Shown here: piece after piece, positions 1-13,500 of the stretch
Numbering within the stretch: position 1 is the stretch's first letter
How the letters are laid out: each line of letters opens with the position of its first letter
Source of the DNA: Ariolimax columbianus
Taxonomy: Eukaryota > Mollusca > Gastropoda > Stylommatophora > Arionidae
Assembly (NCBI GenBank): GCA_036924085.1
Contig: JAVGWX010000018.1
Location: 20,387,464 to 20,451,463, forward strand
Direction: 5' to 3'
DNA length: 64,000 nt
Made by a program: the position numbers and the translations under genes
The notes under the pieces: generated by a model
Told to the model about the DNA's origin: nothing
Seen by the model: only the letters and a program-made list of their open reading frames with translations
Database searches by the model: none

Positions 1-165
1 GAGGCTAGTGACCTCATCATGTGAAACCACCACACCAAAAGCACACAAAGTGGGCTGGTACAGTCTTCCGAAATGAGGCAAACTGTAGTTCTTGCACTAT
101 GCAACGACTGGGTTGAAAAGAAGACTAGAAGAAAAGTTAAATAGATGGTAAATATTTAAGTTAGA

Positions 166-402
166 TTCTTCTTTTTTGGCGTTCGCTGTAGTTTACAGCG
201 AGGCTGTATATCTGTATCTTTCGGTCCAGCACATCATTTTTTAGACCAGGTTTATCTTCCTTCTTCAATTCTTATTCTCTTAAACAGACTGCATGGTTGC
301 AGTCTGTTTCCGGGACCACCACTTTAAAGTGGAATAATGTCTTGGTCAGCTATGGGTAACTAACTCTGATGCAGCCAGCCAGTTCATTTACTGCTGCATC
401 CA
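166..402 (-). mobile_element. SINE-E dispersed repeat
   Basis: SINE-E is a relative of SINE-A with the same order of blocks but a shorter 3' part. Here TTCTTTTTTGGCGTTCGCTG, TTTACAGCGAGGCTG and GCATGGTTGCAGTCTGTTTC are seen on the plus strand. Confidence 0.72.
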
Positions 403-649
403 TAAATATAGATAAAGAAATAATGTCAGAAGTGTTAATATTTCAGAGAAAAGGTGCATACTTTTGCACACTCAAACACATGTCAACACACACATAGATA
501 CTGTAGGCTACTGATGATATAAACATTTCTGCTTCTTCTTTGATCAACATGCTGTGCTTCTAGCCCGGGTGAGGTTCTCAAAAGAGACTGCGTGTCAGGT
601 CTCTTCTTCTCTTCCCCCCCCCCCCCCCCCCCCCCCCCCCGAGCTTTTT
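403..649. other. No gene seen (intergenic or ADCK2 intron)
   Basis: A/T-rich sequence with CACACA and the poly(C) tract; nothing recognised. Confidence 0.6.
616..640. repeat. Poly(C) tract, about 25 C
   Basis: It follows CTCTTCTTCTCTTC and abuts the RNase H remnant. The true length is unreliable in homopolymers of this size. Confidence 0.85.
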
Positions 650-1046
650 GAACATTTATCGCTTCCCTGGGCCAGACTGCCTCTCTTTGGTGTGTATAAG
701 TAGTTCAGGTCTGCGGGATATGTTCTGATGTTTACATAGGTGCTTCATAGTTGCACATGGCGGTATCATTGAGACCCATTTTGTGAAAGTGGGCCCTGAG
801 TCTGAAGATCTTTGTCTGCCCATGACTGCCAAGTTTGTCAATGCTGTCATATTCTGACATATATTCTTTGCACCGGTCGCTCCATTCCGTCCTCATGGAT
901 CCTTTGATGAGTGTCTTTGCTTCTTTATAGTTCTGTGGATGTCGAAAATGCGTGCCACCCCTTCTGGCTTTTGCAAGCTCATCTGCCTTCTTGTTTTCAA
1001 GGATTTCATTGTGGGCTGGAATCCACTGTAGGACAACTAGATCCAT
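650..1046 (-). mobile_element. I-clade LINE remnant, RNase H end
   Basis: Minus-strand translation shows VVLQWIPAHNEILENKKADELAK (RNase H C-terminal motif with the last Asp) then HPQNYKEAKTLIKGSMRTEW and IFRLRAHFHKMGL, in the same order as the other I-like copies. It is frame-broken towards 730 and lies just upstream of ADCK2 exon a. Confidence 0.75.
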
Positions 1047-1242
1047 TAAAAAAAAATTGCTGTTACAATATCAGATATTTGTAAGAGTATTAATTATCAA
1101 AGGCAAATTCTATTTTCTGTTTTGATTGATGGTAAATACAAACACTTATTGTATAGTAAAATAACAGTTACACACCATATATTGTTTGAGTGAAATATGC
1201 AACTCATTTGTCAAAATGTAACATTTCTTTTACAACACTTAG

Positions 1243-1523
1243 ATGTCAGTACAAGCTTCTTCATCTTATGGTTGCGCCTATTATATGTGAGTGTGGAATA
1301 TTCAGGCGCCACCTTTGTCAAACTGGGCCAGTGGGCAAGTACGCGGCGAGACCTGTTCTCAAAAGAGTTCTGTGATCAATTTTCTGGCTTACACCACAAA
1401 GTACGTCCACATACATGGTCACATACAGTGAAAGCTCTTAGACAGGCTTATGGGGAGAATTGGCAGCAAATATTGCACTTGTCAAATCGGCAGGAACCCA
1501 TAGGGTCAGGCTGTATTGCACAG
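1243..1523 (+). CDS. ADCK2: ADCK2-like exon a: KxGQ motif exon
   Basis: The acceptor is a T-rich stretch ending TTAG at 1239-1242 and the donor is CAG|GTAATT at 1524. The exon opens in phase 1 (two bases complete a split codon) and then reads 93 codons, from [13 protein letters not shown] through [12 protein letters not shown] to [10 protein letters not shown]. The segment upstream of [10 protein letters not shown] also resembles vertebrate ADCK2 (LWLHLL-type), which supports the 1243 start over a later one. The preceding exon is outside the window. Confidence 0.92.
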
Positions 1524-4500
1524 GTAATTTGTTACTATAGAGACACGCCAACCTTTGGTCGATCAATTTATAACCACCACCACCTCCCCATACACACTGC
1601 ACGCACACACACTCACTCAGTCATTCATTCAACTTCTCTTAAAGTAAATAATATTCTCACACAAATCTTCTTTTTTGCTGTCCGTTCTCAAACTTCTGCT
1701 ACCAAGCCCTAAAAATGGCATTGCAAGTACCAGGATGTAGTCTGGAGAACAGAATGCGTTGTGTCGCTATTTTACAGCTTGACTGTGATATCTGCACCTT
1801 TCGGTCTGACACATCCAACTTCAGCAGGCATTTTTGGGTATCGGGTTAGTCTTCCCTCTTCGATCCCTTCTTCTTTGCTAGTCTGCTCTGTTGCAGTCTG
1901 TTTTCCAGGATCACCATGTGGAGGTGAAGAGGGGTCTTGGCAGTTCTGGGCCGCTGGCCCTGGTGCTAGCAGTCAGCTTTAGGTCGCTTACGCCATCAGC
2001 TTATCCACTGCTCAGCATCTTGATCACGTCACTCATATCAAAACTCTTAATCCAACCACTTGAAAGTCTCACTAAAAGCAAAGCTATATATGAATAAGTT
2101 TTCTATACAATATACAATTGTAATGTGTCATTAATATTTGGATGTTCACATGTGTAAACTTTGAGATCACTTTCAACGCAGATGTTGACAACCGCCTACA
2201 AAAACAAGAGGACACAACCACAAATTAATTAAAGAAAGGTCCAGATTAGATACCAGGGAATGTTTTTTAGTCAGAGATTGGTGAATGCTTGGAATGCATT
2301 GCCACTGGAAATATGCGCAGTCAATTAATGCATTTAAGAAAAGATTTGGATACGTGTAGTTATTTTTAGATTAAGTGAATGTAAATGAAACTGGTTGTAT
2401 ACGGACACTGTAGAATCTTCTAAAACACTATAAAGATGTTAAGTTAATAAAAACTTTGTCGCTCCCTATGGAGCACAGGTCTTTAACCAATTCCTGAGCC
2501 AACTGCTCTAGATCTGTCCATGTCTTTCCTGTTTCCTTTATGTTTGTCTCAAGCTCTCGTCTCCATGTATGTTTTGGTCTTCCTCCAATTCTTTTGCCCT
2601 GGGATTCCATACAGTCTTGTTATCAGCTGGTTGTTTAGTTAATTGTATATCCTAACCAACACCAGAGTCTTATCCTACCTTCATGTTCGATTGATATCTG
2701 GTTCTTTCCAACAACTCCACATTAATGATCCTATCATACCATAACAATCCCTCTATTCTGTGCAGACACCCATTTATGAAAGTTTGTATAATTTTGGTTG
2801 GTGTATTTTGTTGTTTTCCATGTTTCAGAGCCATACAATAGAGTGGAGTACATTGGAAATCTATTGAAGTTTTTGTGTTTTAAAGTTATTACAAGATAAG
2901 GTAGCTGACTCCATGCCCAACACACCTAAGTTGCTTCATACGACAAGCTTGGCATGTATGCTGTGTTAATATTAAAGCTAGGGAACTGAGACTATACCCA
3001 GTCAGGCACAATACACTGACCAAAACCACAATCTCTTTTCCATGTAGCATTCCCTGGAAACAGGCTGTTTTCGAGACAGCCTGGCTGATGAGATGGGGAT
3101 CGATGTGCTCCTCATAGTAAGTGAGCGTCACACAGATGAAACCAAGCATAGCACAACCGCCTGGAGGACTGCAGTCCTTTGTCATCAGCACGGTCGGGAT
3201 GGGAGGAAAGCTACTGCAGCTTGCCACTTTTCAAGGCACACAAAAGAGTAAACTTACTCATTGTTAGCATTAAACAACAACAAACTATTCTATGTTCCCC
3301 TTTCAGGCCCCAGCAATACTTAGGCACATATCCTCTCTACCAAAGGAGTGTTTATTATTTTCACAAAAGGGCATGGTAAATAGAGGATTCCTCAGCAGAA
3401 AAGAAATTCAAATATCTATATACCACTCCACCTATGAAACCACACCTGTCATGGAGTTGTCTTAGGAGCTACCTGCACAACATCTGGCAGAGACATACTA
3501 CCACTCCTCTCCATCTGCCCTTCATGTTGCCTGGGACTCTGCCATCAACTGTAGTCATGGGCAGATTACCAGACTTGTAAGAGCATTTGTGGTGACAGTT
3601 TCAAGAGTAATAGGGGATGAGAACCATGATGAGATCGCTAGCCCTTTGCAAAACTCGCCTTTTGGGACATGCTTGGTAGGTTACAGTTGTCCTACAAGTT
3701 TTATTGTCAACATTGAGCAACCAGCGCAGAATCACGGTGCGGTGGATACCGTCTCACTGCAGAATACCAGGAAATGAAAGAGATGACACACTGGCGAGGG
3801 AAGGTGCCGCAAACGAGCAGCCAGATGTACCAGTTACATACCATCAAAAGAAAAAGATGATTAAATTAATGAGAGAGCTTCCAACACAAATACAGGATGA
3901 CTATCATAATATAAGCAGGCAAGAGCAGATTGTCATACTGCGCCTCAGAACGGAACACAACCGACTCCGCAGCCACATGTATACAAAATTTAGGATTGGC
4001 AGCTCAAGTATGTGTACATGTGGACAGGCACCCCAGACTGCGAAGCATATACTTCAGGACTGTCCAGAGTATGAGATACTGAGTCGAACATACTGGCCAA
4101 GAGAAACAACACTGGAAGGGAAACTATATGGACCTATATGTGAACTGCAGAAGACAGTGAAATTCACACAAGAAACTTTGCAGATGTAGACATACTTCAA
4201 GCGAACGAAAGGAGAAGAAGAAGAACAGTTGTCCTAGTCTTTGAAACACGGTACCACTAAGGTGATTATATGTTATGGAATTTAATATTGCAATCTTTCT
4301 TGCATTTAAGGTGTACAAAGGGTATATCTCAACAGAGTTTGTTCCCTTAGCCATAATGCAGACATTGGAAATGGAGACAAATAAAGTGTTTTTTGAGAAA
4401 GGTCAGATATTTACAAAATAAATGCTTTTTGCTGTTGTTACCTCATTATCTTTTATTGTCAGATTTCGTATTCTCATTTGGTATAGAGAGTTTGGGATTT

Positions 4501-7500
4501 GTTTTTGTAATACCTCAGTTAGATTCTTATTTGCTACTTATAGAACATTCAATTGGTAGAGCGGTTAGATCTCTTGACTCTAATGACAAAGGAGCGGGTT
4601 AATGATTAGTTTGTTACATAATACATAAATGCATACCGATCACGAATAGATGTACACACGCATCCATACACTGACTAATGCATCCTTATATAACGGAAAG
4701 GACAATATCTGTGGTTGAAAGGGTTAGATCTCTTGACTCTAATGACAAAAGAGCGGGTTAATGATTAGTTTGTTACATAATACATAAATGCATACCGATC
4801 ACGAATAGATGTACACACGCATCCATACACTGACTAATGCATCCTTATATAACGGAAAGGACAATATCTGTGGTTGAAAGGGGCACATCTTTGCTATAAG
4901 TAAGGTAAATCTTCAACTCTTAGTATACACGCTCAAAAAACCACATTTTTACGAGCTCATTTTCAGTAGTTACTTTTTATACTTGGCTGCTGTTACTGGT
5001 TTTAGATTTGTATATTTATTTATAAGAATGAACTAAAGTGTTATATGTCAAAATATGCAAAAATGAATGGCCTATACACAGTATATCCATTTTCACAGAA
5101 GTTAGGAAAGTTTTATGTGTATCTTGTTATAAATAAACATTCTGAATGCATTTTGAAACTGATTGTCACAATTAGAAACAAATCATAATTTACAAATATT
5201 CTACACTTTCTATTATAGTATTTACATTTCATATTACAAAAATAAAACTATACATATTTCTTGATGAAGGTCTACTTGATCTTATATGTCTAAGTTAGGA
5301 TCTATCTCGATCTTATACTTATTATTAGAACATTATTTGTTCCTCTAGCAGCTTCTCTACTGTGCCTAGAACTAGGTCCAGCCAGGGAAGTAACCATTAT
5401 TTTTTCGAAAAAAGCGGCGGTCATCCTGAGGCTGTCGCCGCTGCCATAGAGCTTGTCTTGCAGTTCCACTGGTGATGGCCACATCTGCTCTCTCTGATCC
5501 TCGTATGTCGGGCAGTTCTGCAGCAGATGTTCAGCGGTCATTTTACCGGTACCGCACGGGCATTCGTCGGTACCACCTATCTTCAATTTGTTGAATAGGT
5601 GGTACCTCAGTATATTGTGGCCAGTGCGAAGTCTGAAGACAACGACCTGCTCTCTTCGGTTCAACTGGTAATAGGCATCGTTTTTGGTGTAACCAGTATG
5701 TTCGGTTTCCCATTTGGTTATGTATCTGGCTTTGATAAGCCGTTTTGACTCTTCGTACGTCAAACTAGTACCTGTTTGTGGTAGTCTTGCACCTTCTTTT
5801 GCCAGTCTGTCTGCCTCCTCGTTGCCTTGGATGTTGCAGTGTGATGGGACCCACTGTACCACTACCATTTTTGGTGCGGACTGCTGGCACAGTTTGCAGA
5901 GTGCTGCTCTTAAGTCATTAAGCTCAGTGTTTTTCTGGCTTTTTAGCGCTGTGACTACGGCGAGAGCATCTGTAAGCAGGACTATATGGCTTTCATTTTT
6001 TTTATGTGTCGCTGTGATGGGGATCAAACCCAGCACCTTCGGTTGTGAGCCGTGTCACTTAACCATTAGCCCACGCTGTTCCCCTGTGTGTGAGAAAATT
6101 ATCTATATATTCTTAGAATGTAGATTTTATAAAGTGGTTTCCGCCAAAATTCAGCAGGATAACTACAGCATGATCGAATAGTATTCAGGTTGAAAAGAAT
6201 AGAACCCTTATTTGCCGAAGATGGATGTGTCGGACAGTAAATGTGCAAATATCGCAATCAAGCTGTAAACTAGTCACAAAATGCATTCCGTTCTCTGGAC
6301 TACAATCCTACTACTTGCAAATCCCTTGGAGAACGAAGGCAGAAGAACGAGACAAACCTTTGTAAGCTTCCACATGCCGAAGACAGATGTGTCTGACCGA
6401 AAGGTGCAAATATCGCAGTCAAGCTGTAAACTAGCGACACAACGCATTCCGTTCTCTGGACTACATCCTGCTACATACAAAACCCTGTTCAGGGCTTGGT
6501 AGCAGGTGATTAAGAACAAACGCAGAAGAAGAAGTAAGCTTCCAAAGATGTAGTTAACGGTGGTTAAAGAGACTAGCAACCTCATCGTGTAAAAACATTA
6601 CTATTGAAATACCACTGCAAATACTCAGATATACACTTGCTTTAAAGGGGTAGTGATGGACCTATGTTACAGATGGAACTTAAAAGTGAATCAGTCTATA
6701 CAGCGGCAGGCCAGTCTTCTTTGTTCATTTCTTAGAACAATGAGTTGGTCATCTTTTATTTCTTCTTCTTCGTCATTCGTTCTCAAACTCTGACTACCAA
6801 GCTCTGAGAAGGATTTGTAAGTAGCAGGATATTGTCCGGAGAATGGAATGTGGTGTGTCATAGTTTACAGTTTGGCTGCGATATTTGCACCTTTCGGTCC
6901 GACACATCCAACTTCAGCAGGTCTCTTATTTCTAGCATCTTCTCATTTTTCTTGTGATTTACATCATCAGATGAACTTCCGTGACGAGCTCGATCAAGGG
7001 AGTTCCTCTTCAACTCCCTGAACAGCTTTGAATCAAGCATAGAATTGTTAGGCCAGTGTATCTTCCTTGACTAGTCGTACATAAAACATTCCTATAAAAC
7101 ATTTTGTTCATTTAGTCCACGTTGTAATTGTTGTTGCTTATTGTCCATGATGATTATGTGTATTCTTTTGTGCGGGAAGGAAGACTAACGTCTGGTCAGG
7201 CAAAATTCAGGCACGTTTTCACGGTAGCCTGGATAACAAGGTGAGGTATCGACATGATCCCTGTAGTAGTGAGTGACACGTAGATAAAGCCAAGTATAGC
7301 ACAACCACCTGGAGAATCCCAGTCCACCTTCATCAGGACGCTTGGGATGTGAGGAACGCCACTTAATATCCTTTTCAGGGCACACAAAAGAGTAAACCTA
7401 CTCATTGTGGGCATTCGAAACAACAAATCTTTTGTGCACCCTGAAAAAGGCATTAAGTGGTGGGTTGCAATAGCTTTCCTCACATCCCAAGTGAGCTGAT

Positions 7501-10500
7501 GAAGGTGTACAGGGTCCTCCAGACTGTTGTGCTATGCTTGGCCTAATCTGCGAGATGTTTACTGCTAACAGGGATTACATCAATCCACACCTGGATAGCC
7601 AGACTGCCATAAAACAGCTTGTTTCCAAGGAGAACTGCATGGAAGTGAGGTGGGGGGTCTTGATCAGTATATTTCAATATTTCACCTGACCCTGACTAAC
7701 ATAGTCTGATCAGTATGTTCTGTCTGACCAGACATAGTCTCCTCTCTACATTTAGTCCACATGTGCACATCGGTGAAGCAGACATCGGTGAAGCAGACAG
7801 TCAGAGCTTGCACATCTGTTTATTCAGTCTGTTGTGCCATGTCCTGTAACAGAAGAATGGTGATCTGTTCCAGTCAGTCAAGGATGTGGTAGTCATTGGC
7901 TTGATTCTGATCTCTTCTGACATCATTTTGTTTTTCTCAAAATATTTTATTTCACCATCACACTCTCCTCCCCTTTTTACAATTCTACCTGCCCATGTAG
8001 TATTTCTGACAAATGCACAATCAACACTTCAAGCACTGAAATCCAAAATCTATTGCCTGAACTGAGCAACGAGCGCAAGATTGTCATCAGAGGATACCTT
8101 CTCATTGTGGGAGTACCAGGAACCGAGAGAGCAGACCGACTGGCAAAGGAGGGTGCTGCATACGAGCAACCAGATGTTCCAGTTACATACCAACAAAAGA
8201 TAAGGATGATCAAATCAATCAGAAAGTCACCAACAGTAACACCACATGATTACCATAAGATGAACAGACAAAAACAAACTGTTGTGTTGCGCCTTAGAAC
8301 AGGACACAACCGACTCAGCAGTCACATGTACACAAAGTTGAAGATTGGCAACTCAGCCATGTGTACATGTGGACAGGTACCCCATACCGAAAGCATATAC
8401 TACAGAGAGCTGCGTAGCAGTGGTTAGCGCACTGGCTATGCATCTGAGTGGTCCTGGGTTCATTCCCCAGTTGAGGCGGTAGTGTTTTTTCAGACCGCAA
8501 TGTCTCCCGGGTTGACCCAGCCTTAAATGGGTACTGGTTCAGTCCGGGAAGTAAAAGTGGCGCGGGAGAGGAGATGGCTACCGCCCTCATATAGCTGAGC
8601 CTTTGAAATGTGAGATCGCTAACACCTCACACCCCTACGGCAGTAATGCAAAGGGTTACTTTACTTTTATACTACAGAACTGCCTAAATATGATATACAG
8701 AGAAAATCCCACTGACCCATAGAAACAACACTGTAAGAGAAACTTTATAGACCTGTATGTGAACTACAAAAGACAGTTAATACAAGAGACAACATTGCAG
8801 ATATAGACAATATTTTCAAGCAAAAAGAAAGAAGAAGAAGAAGCCTATCTGCCTTCTCATTTCTCAATTCGCTACAATGGGATGTTAGCCACCGAAGAAT
8901 GATTTGGTTTCCCGCATCTAACTTACTTAGTTCATGTCTCATGTGTAGGAGTTTGTCATCCTTGAGAGCTTGCAGTACAGATAAAGCATCAATGAAGATG
9001 ACTATCTAGTGACAGTTAGAACTGGTGTTATGAATCATGTTTGCAGCTTGTTCAAATGCTTCAAGGTATTGTTTCTCTAGCTTTCTTTTAAACCCAAAAC
9101 GACTAGTTCACACAAAGCATAATTTTGATTTGTATTGATGTAGGTAAGGGCAATGAAATTCATTGGAGAGTCTTCTGCGTTCGCCTTATTTATCTATTCC
9201 CCAAGGTGTATGTGCGTTACACTGTGGTTTTTATTTTGCGCCTGTCGGCCCAGTGCATTCGACTTCAGCATGCATTTTATGTAAGGGTCTGCTTCCTCCT
9301 GCATTTTCTAAGGGTTTGTTTCCCCGGGGTCACAGCCGGTGCTGTGATCGGGATACTGTTTAATATTTTACTTATAGTTGGGATTAGAGCATCTGTGGTT
9401 CTTCCCATGGAATCTTATGCTCCCACCATCTCACTCCTGCTGGGAAGTTCCATTTTGCATTTCACCAAACACAGATGTCCGAGGAAAAAAAAATACTTTC
9501 GTACTCTGAGCCCACGCTGTTATTAGTGTTATTAGTTAGAGGGAGACTTATAATCTATAATAATAATTTTTTTCTCCAGATATTGCGACAAGAAGTGATG
9601 ATGCAGGAAGCAGTGAAGATACGAGTGGTAAAGTTGGCAGTGGTGAAAAGGTGTTCCCTGTGGCTATAAAGGTTATTATTTAAATACTAGCAATAAACCG
9701 TCAATAATGGCCTAAGTAAATCCGTGGGGATTCCGTGGTGAAGTGGTTAAGCCGTCGACCTCATTATCAGGTGGTGTGGGTTTGACTCTGGACTCCGCCG
9801 TCTTTTTCACGGGTGCTTGGTGCGGAGTCCCCTGCATCTCGTAGTCGCCCCTTAGTCGTCTTGTCCTTGACTTGCCACTGGGGTCGGGCGGCACGAGACG
9901 AGAGTGAGAATAAAAAGTAGCGCAGTTAATCCTTACTAAAAATAGCGATGGCAAAATAAATTATGCCATCATCGTCTATGATGGACGTCGGCCTTTGCCT
10001 TTGAAATAAAAAATGTTAATATATTTTGAAAATATTTCATAAGTCAATTTAAAAGTTGTCTTGCCATATTAGCAGATTCCTGTTGGTGTGACTGACTTAC
10101 TTACTTAGTCGCTCCTCTTCTACCGTGACGTGTAGAGGTTTGCCAAAGAGAACGCCACACTACTCTATCCGCCGTCTTTTTCCTGGCCTCTTTCCAATCC
10201 AGCCCTCTATCACTTAGGGACTGTCGTATGTTGTCTTCCCAACGTACTTTGGGACGTCCTCGGGGTCTGCGTCCTTGACTTTTGATCTCTCATGACCGCT
10301 TTGGTATCCGATCTTCTTCCATTCTACAGACATGGCCAAACCACTGTAGTTGGAACTGCTCCACTCGTGTCCGCAGGAGTTGAACTTCAAGATTGCTACG
10401 TATTGTCTGGTTACGGATCTTGTCCCTTTTCGTCACCTGAACCGCCTTTCTTAGGTACCTCATTTCTGAAGTTTGTAATTGCCTTTCTTGGGCTGTAGTC

Positions 10501-13500
10501 ATTGCCCATGACTCACATCGATATGTCAGGACAGGCACATAGGTCGAGCAGTATACATCCATCTTTATTTTTCTGCTTATTTCTCTTCTACTGAGGAAAC
10601 CTCTGTTTATTGCATGGAACAGTCTACCTGCCTCTGCCTTAACTCCTCTTTGATTCCTCCCCTGCTGTCTATTACCACTCCTAGATATTTAAAGTTGCTG
10701 ACCTGCTCTAGTGCTCGTGTTCCCAGGGTTATCTGATGTCTCTTTTCATCTCTGGCGATCACTATGGTTTTTGTTTTGGAGTTGCTGATGTGCATTCCTC
10801 TCTTCTTCAACTCTTCTTCCCAGACCTGCAAGTTGATCTGGAGATGTGCTTCGGTTTTCGTGATCAGGGCCACATCGTCTGCAAATGCTAGTTCCGATAT
10901 GTAACTTGGTCTCATCTTCTAGTACCCTACTTCATACTTTTTTGTCCGTTTCTTGCAGGCTTTGATGACTTCATCCATGTGACTGACAATCTTAAAATAG
11001 AGTAACCACTGTGACCGACATGGTAATCTTGACTCAGCCAGCGTTAGGGACGATGGGGCTAACATTTGGTCAGATAAAACACACTGATCAGACAATGTTA
11101 GCTAGGGTCAGGAGAAATATACAGGCCAAGACCCTCACCTGACCCCCTCGTTTGTCATCCTGGAAACAGGCTGTTGTCGAGGACTACAGTCTGGCTAACA
11201 AGGTGAGGTTCGACGTGATGTGTGTAGTAGTGAGCGACACGCAGATGCAGCCAAGCATAGCACAACTTCCTGGAGGATCCCGGTCCACCTTCATCAGCAC
11301 GCTCGGTATATGAGGAAAGCTACGCAACCCGCCACATAATGTCCTTTTCAGGGTGCACAAAAGAGTAACCTACTCATTGTGTACATTGGCAAACAACTAC
11401 GACTCAGAAAACAAATTCCTGTTGGTGTAAGTGACAATATTAAAATAAAACAACCACATCACATGATATTGTGACTGACATACAAATGGCAAGAATTATG
11501 GGTTTTGACTTAAAATAGAACAACGCATCACATGGTACTGTGACGGACGAACAAATGGCTGGGATTAATGTTGTTTGTATACTCAATAGCTAAATATGAA
11601 ATCACTTTATTGACATGATGACATTGTAGATTGAGGACTCTGTATGCACAAAATAATAATTACAATATCTTTGTTTGGTTCATGCACCCCCTGCAGAAAT
11701 CTATGCATTCACAGATTGAGAACTGCTGAGTTAAACAACAAAGAGCTACTGAGATCATCAATGCAAGAGCACATTTATGCTTTCGTGGTGCCTCCTGTAA
11801 GGATGAAAACTGTTGTTGGAACTTTAAACTGGAGCATATAGAATTGCCGGATTTGTTTTTGTTTTTGCGTTAGTATTTTTCTCCATTCCCCAAGGCGGTG
11901 TGCGCTGCACTATGTTTTTTTTTTTTGCGCCTGTCATCCCAGGGCATCTGTTTTTGGCATGCATTTTATGTAAGGGTCTGCTTCCTCCTGCATTTTCTAT
12001 GGATTTGCTTCCCTGGGGTAACGGCCGCTGCTGTCATTGGGGATCGAACCCAGCAGCTTAGGATTGTGAACCGTGTCACTTAACCACTAGCACACGCCTT
12101 CCCCTGTACTGGCATTAATTCAACATAAACACTACAAATGAAATTAACAAACTATATATATATCTATATTTGTGGGTGCGCGCATGTATGTACGTGCGTA
12201 CATATAGGATGGAGCAGAAAGATCCATACCTTTTAACATATTAAAAAAAAAAGAACTTGGCTGAGAATGACCTGGTTATTATTAAATTTGGTGACAATGG
12301 TGATACCTCCATTTAGTATTTCAGTTGGTGCTCAAATGTTTGTCCCTGTCTGCAGCAACATATGCCCGATGTCGGCCACGTGATGCTTTCAGTGACATAT
12401 ATGTGCATGTATGTATGTTTGGAGATTCTATTGAATTACTTATTTGCAGGTCTTGCACCCAACGATAAGAAAAATGTTCCATAGAGACCTGAAGCTGATG
12501 AAAGCTGCTTCCAAGTTCTTGACCTTTTTGTTTCCAAAGCTGCATTGGGTCAATTTAAATCAGTGTGTGGAGGAATTTGCTGTCACAATGAACAGACAAG
12601 TAATTATCATAACTTAATTTAATGTATTTATACTGGTTTAGAAGACTCTACAGAGTCTGTATACAACCAGTTTCTTGGAGGGTGGTTTTTACAGATGTGA
12701 GAGTCCATCTTAATAGACTCAACCACTAGAACTAAGTTAGGCGCCATCTATATCTGCTCTTAACAAACCACCTGGGGAAAGGCACAAATAACTTGGGTAG
12801 ATTTTTTATTTTGTCCGGGCAGCGGCCGCTAAGCCTACTCTTTTCGATTTCCAACTGCTAAAGAATTTTTAACATGCTCGACACTGAACACGGATGTCTA
12901 ATCTTACTACCCAGAAATCAGGGGAATTTTTGCCAGAAGATTCACGTGAAAAAAACCCGGTCTTCATCGAGATTCGAATTCGCGACCTCCGGCACCCGGG
13001 GCGGACGGGCAATGTACCTCGAGACCACTGAGTCCTCAAATTAAAATGACAGCTTTCAGTATTTCAACTGACTATGTTAGTGGTTCACATCCTGGTGTCC
13101 GCAAACAGTCGTGTGAATTCCCATGAACCAAATTTAAATTTTAACATGATATTTATGGTCTTAGTGTTTCATTTAATATAAAACATATTAGTAATTTGCG
13201 TGAACCACTGTTTTTTTTCCCCATTATTATCTGATGTTTTCAATTATTGCTCACAAGAGATTGATCACTAGAGTGATCGCCTAACAGTCTATATAAACTA
13301 CTGGACCAGAACAGGCAGGTTTCAGGAAACATTTTCAACTCCACTGACCACCTTTACACAATTAACAAATTAATGGAGAGGCGCAGAAAGTACAGATGCC
13401 TTTATGCCTTGTGTTTGTAAATTATGGTCAGTTTTTCGAAATAACTATGGTGATGAATACTCGGAAGATTAGAGGAATTGCAGAAAAATACTCTCAACTG

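Noticed and set aside
1..165. A first ADCK2 exon at the left edge
   Set aside because: No frame with ADCK2-like sequence or a donor site in the right phase was found before 1243.
8407..8480. A functional tRNA gene
   Set aside because: Good A and B boxes but no acceptor stem pairing, and the sequence continues into a SINE body with a TSD; it is a SINE head. The heads at 42270, 18551, 41753, 12080, 43450 and 37560 were rejected for the same reason.
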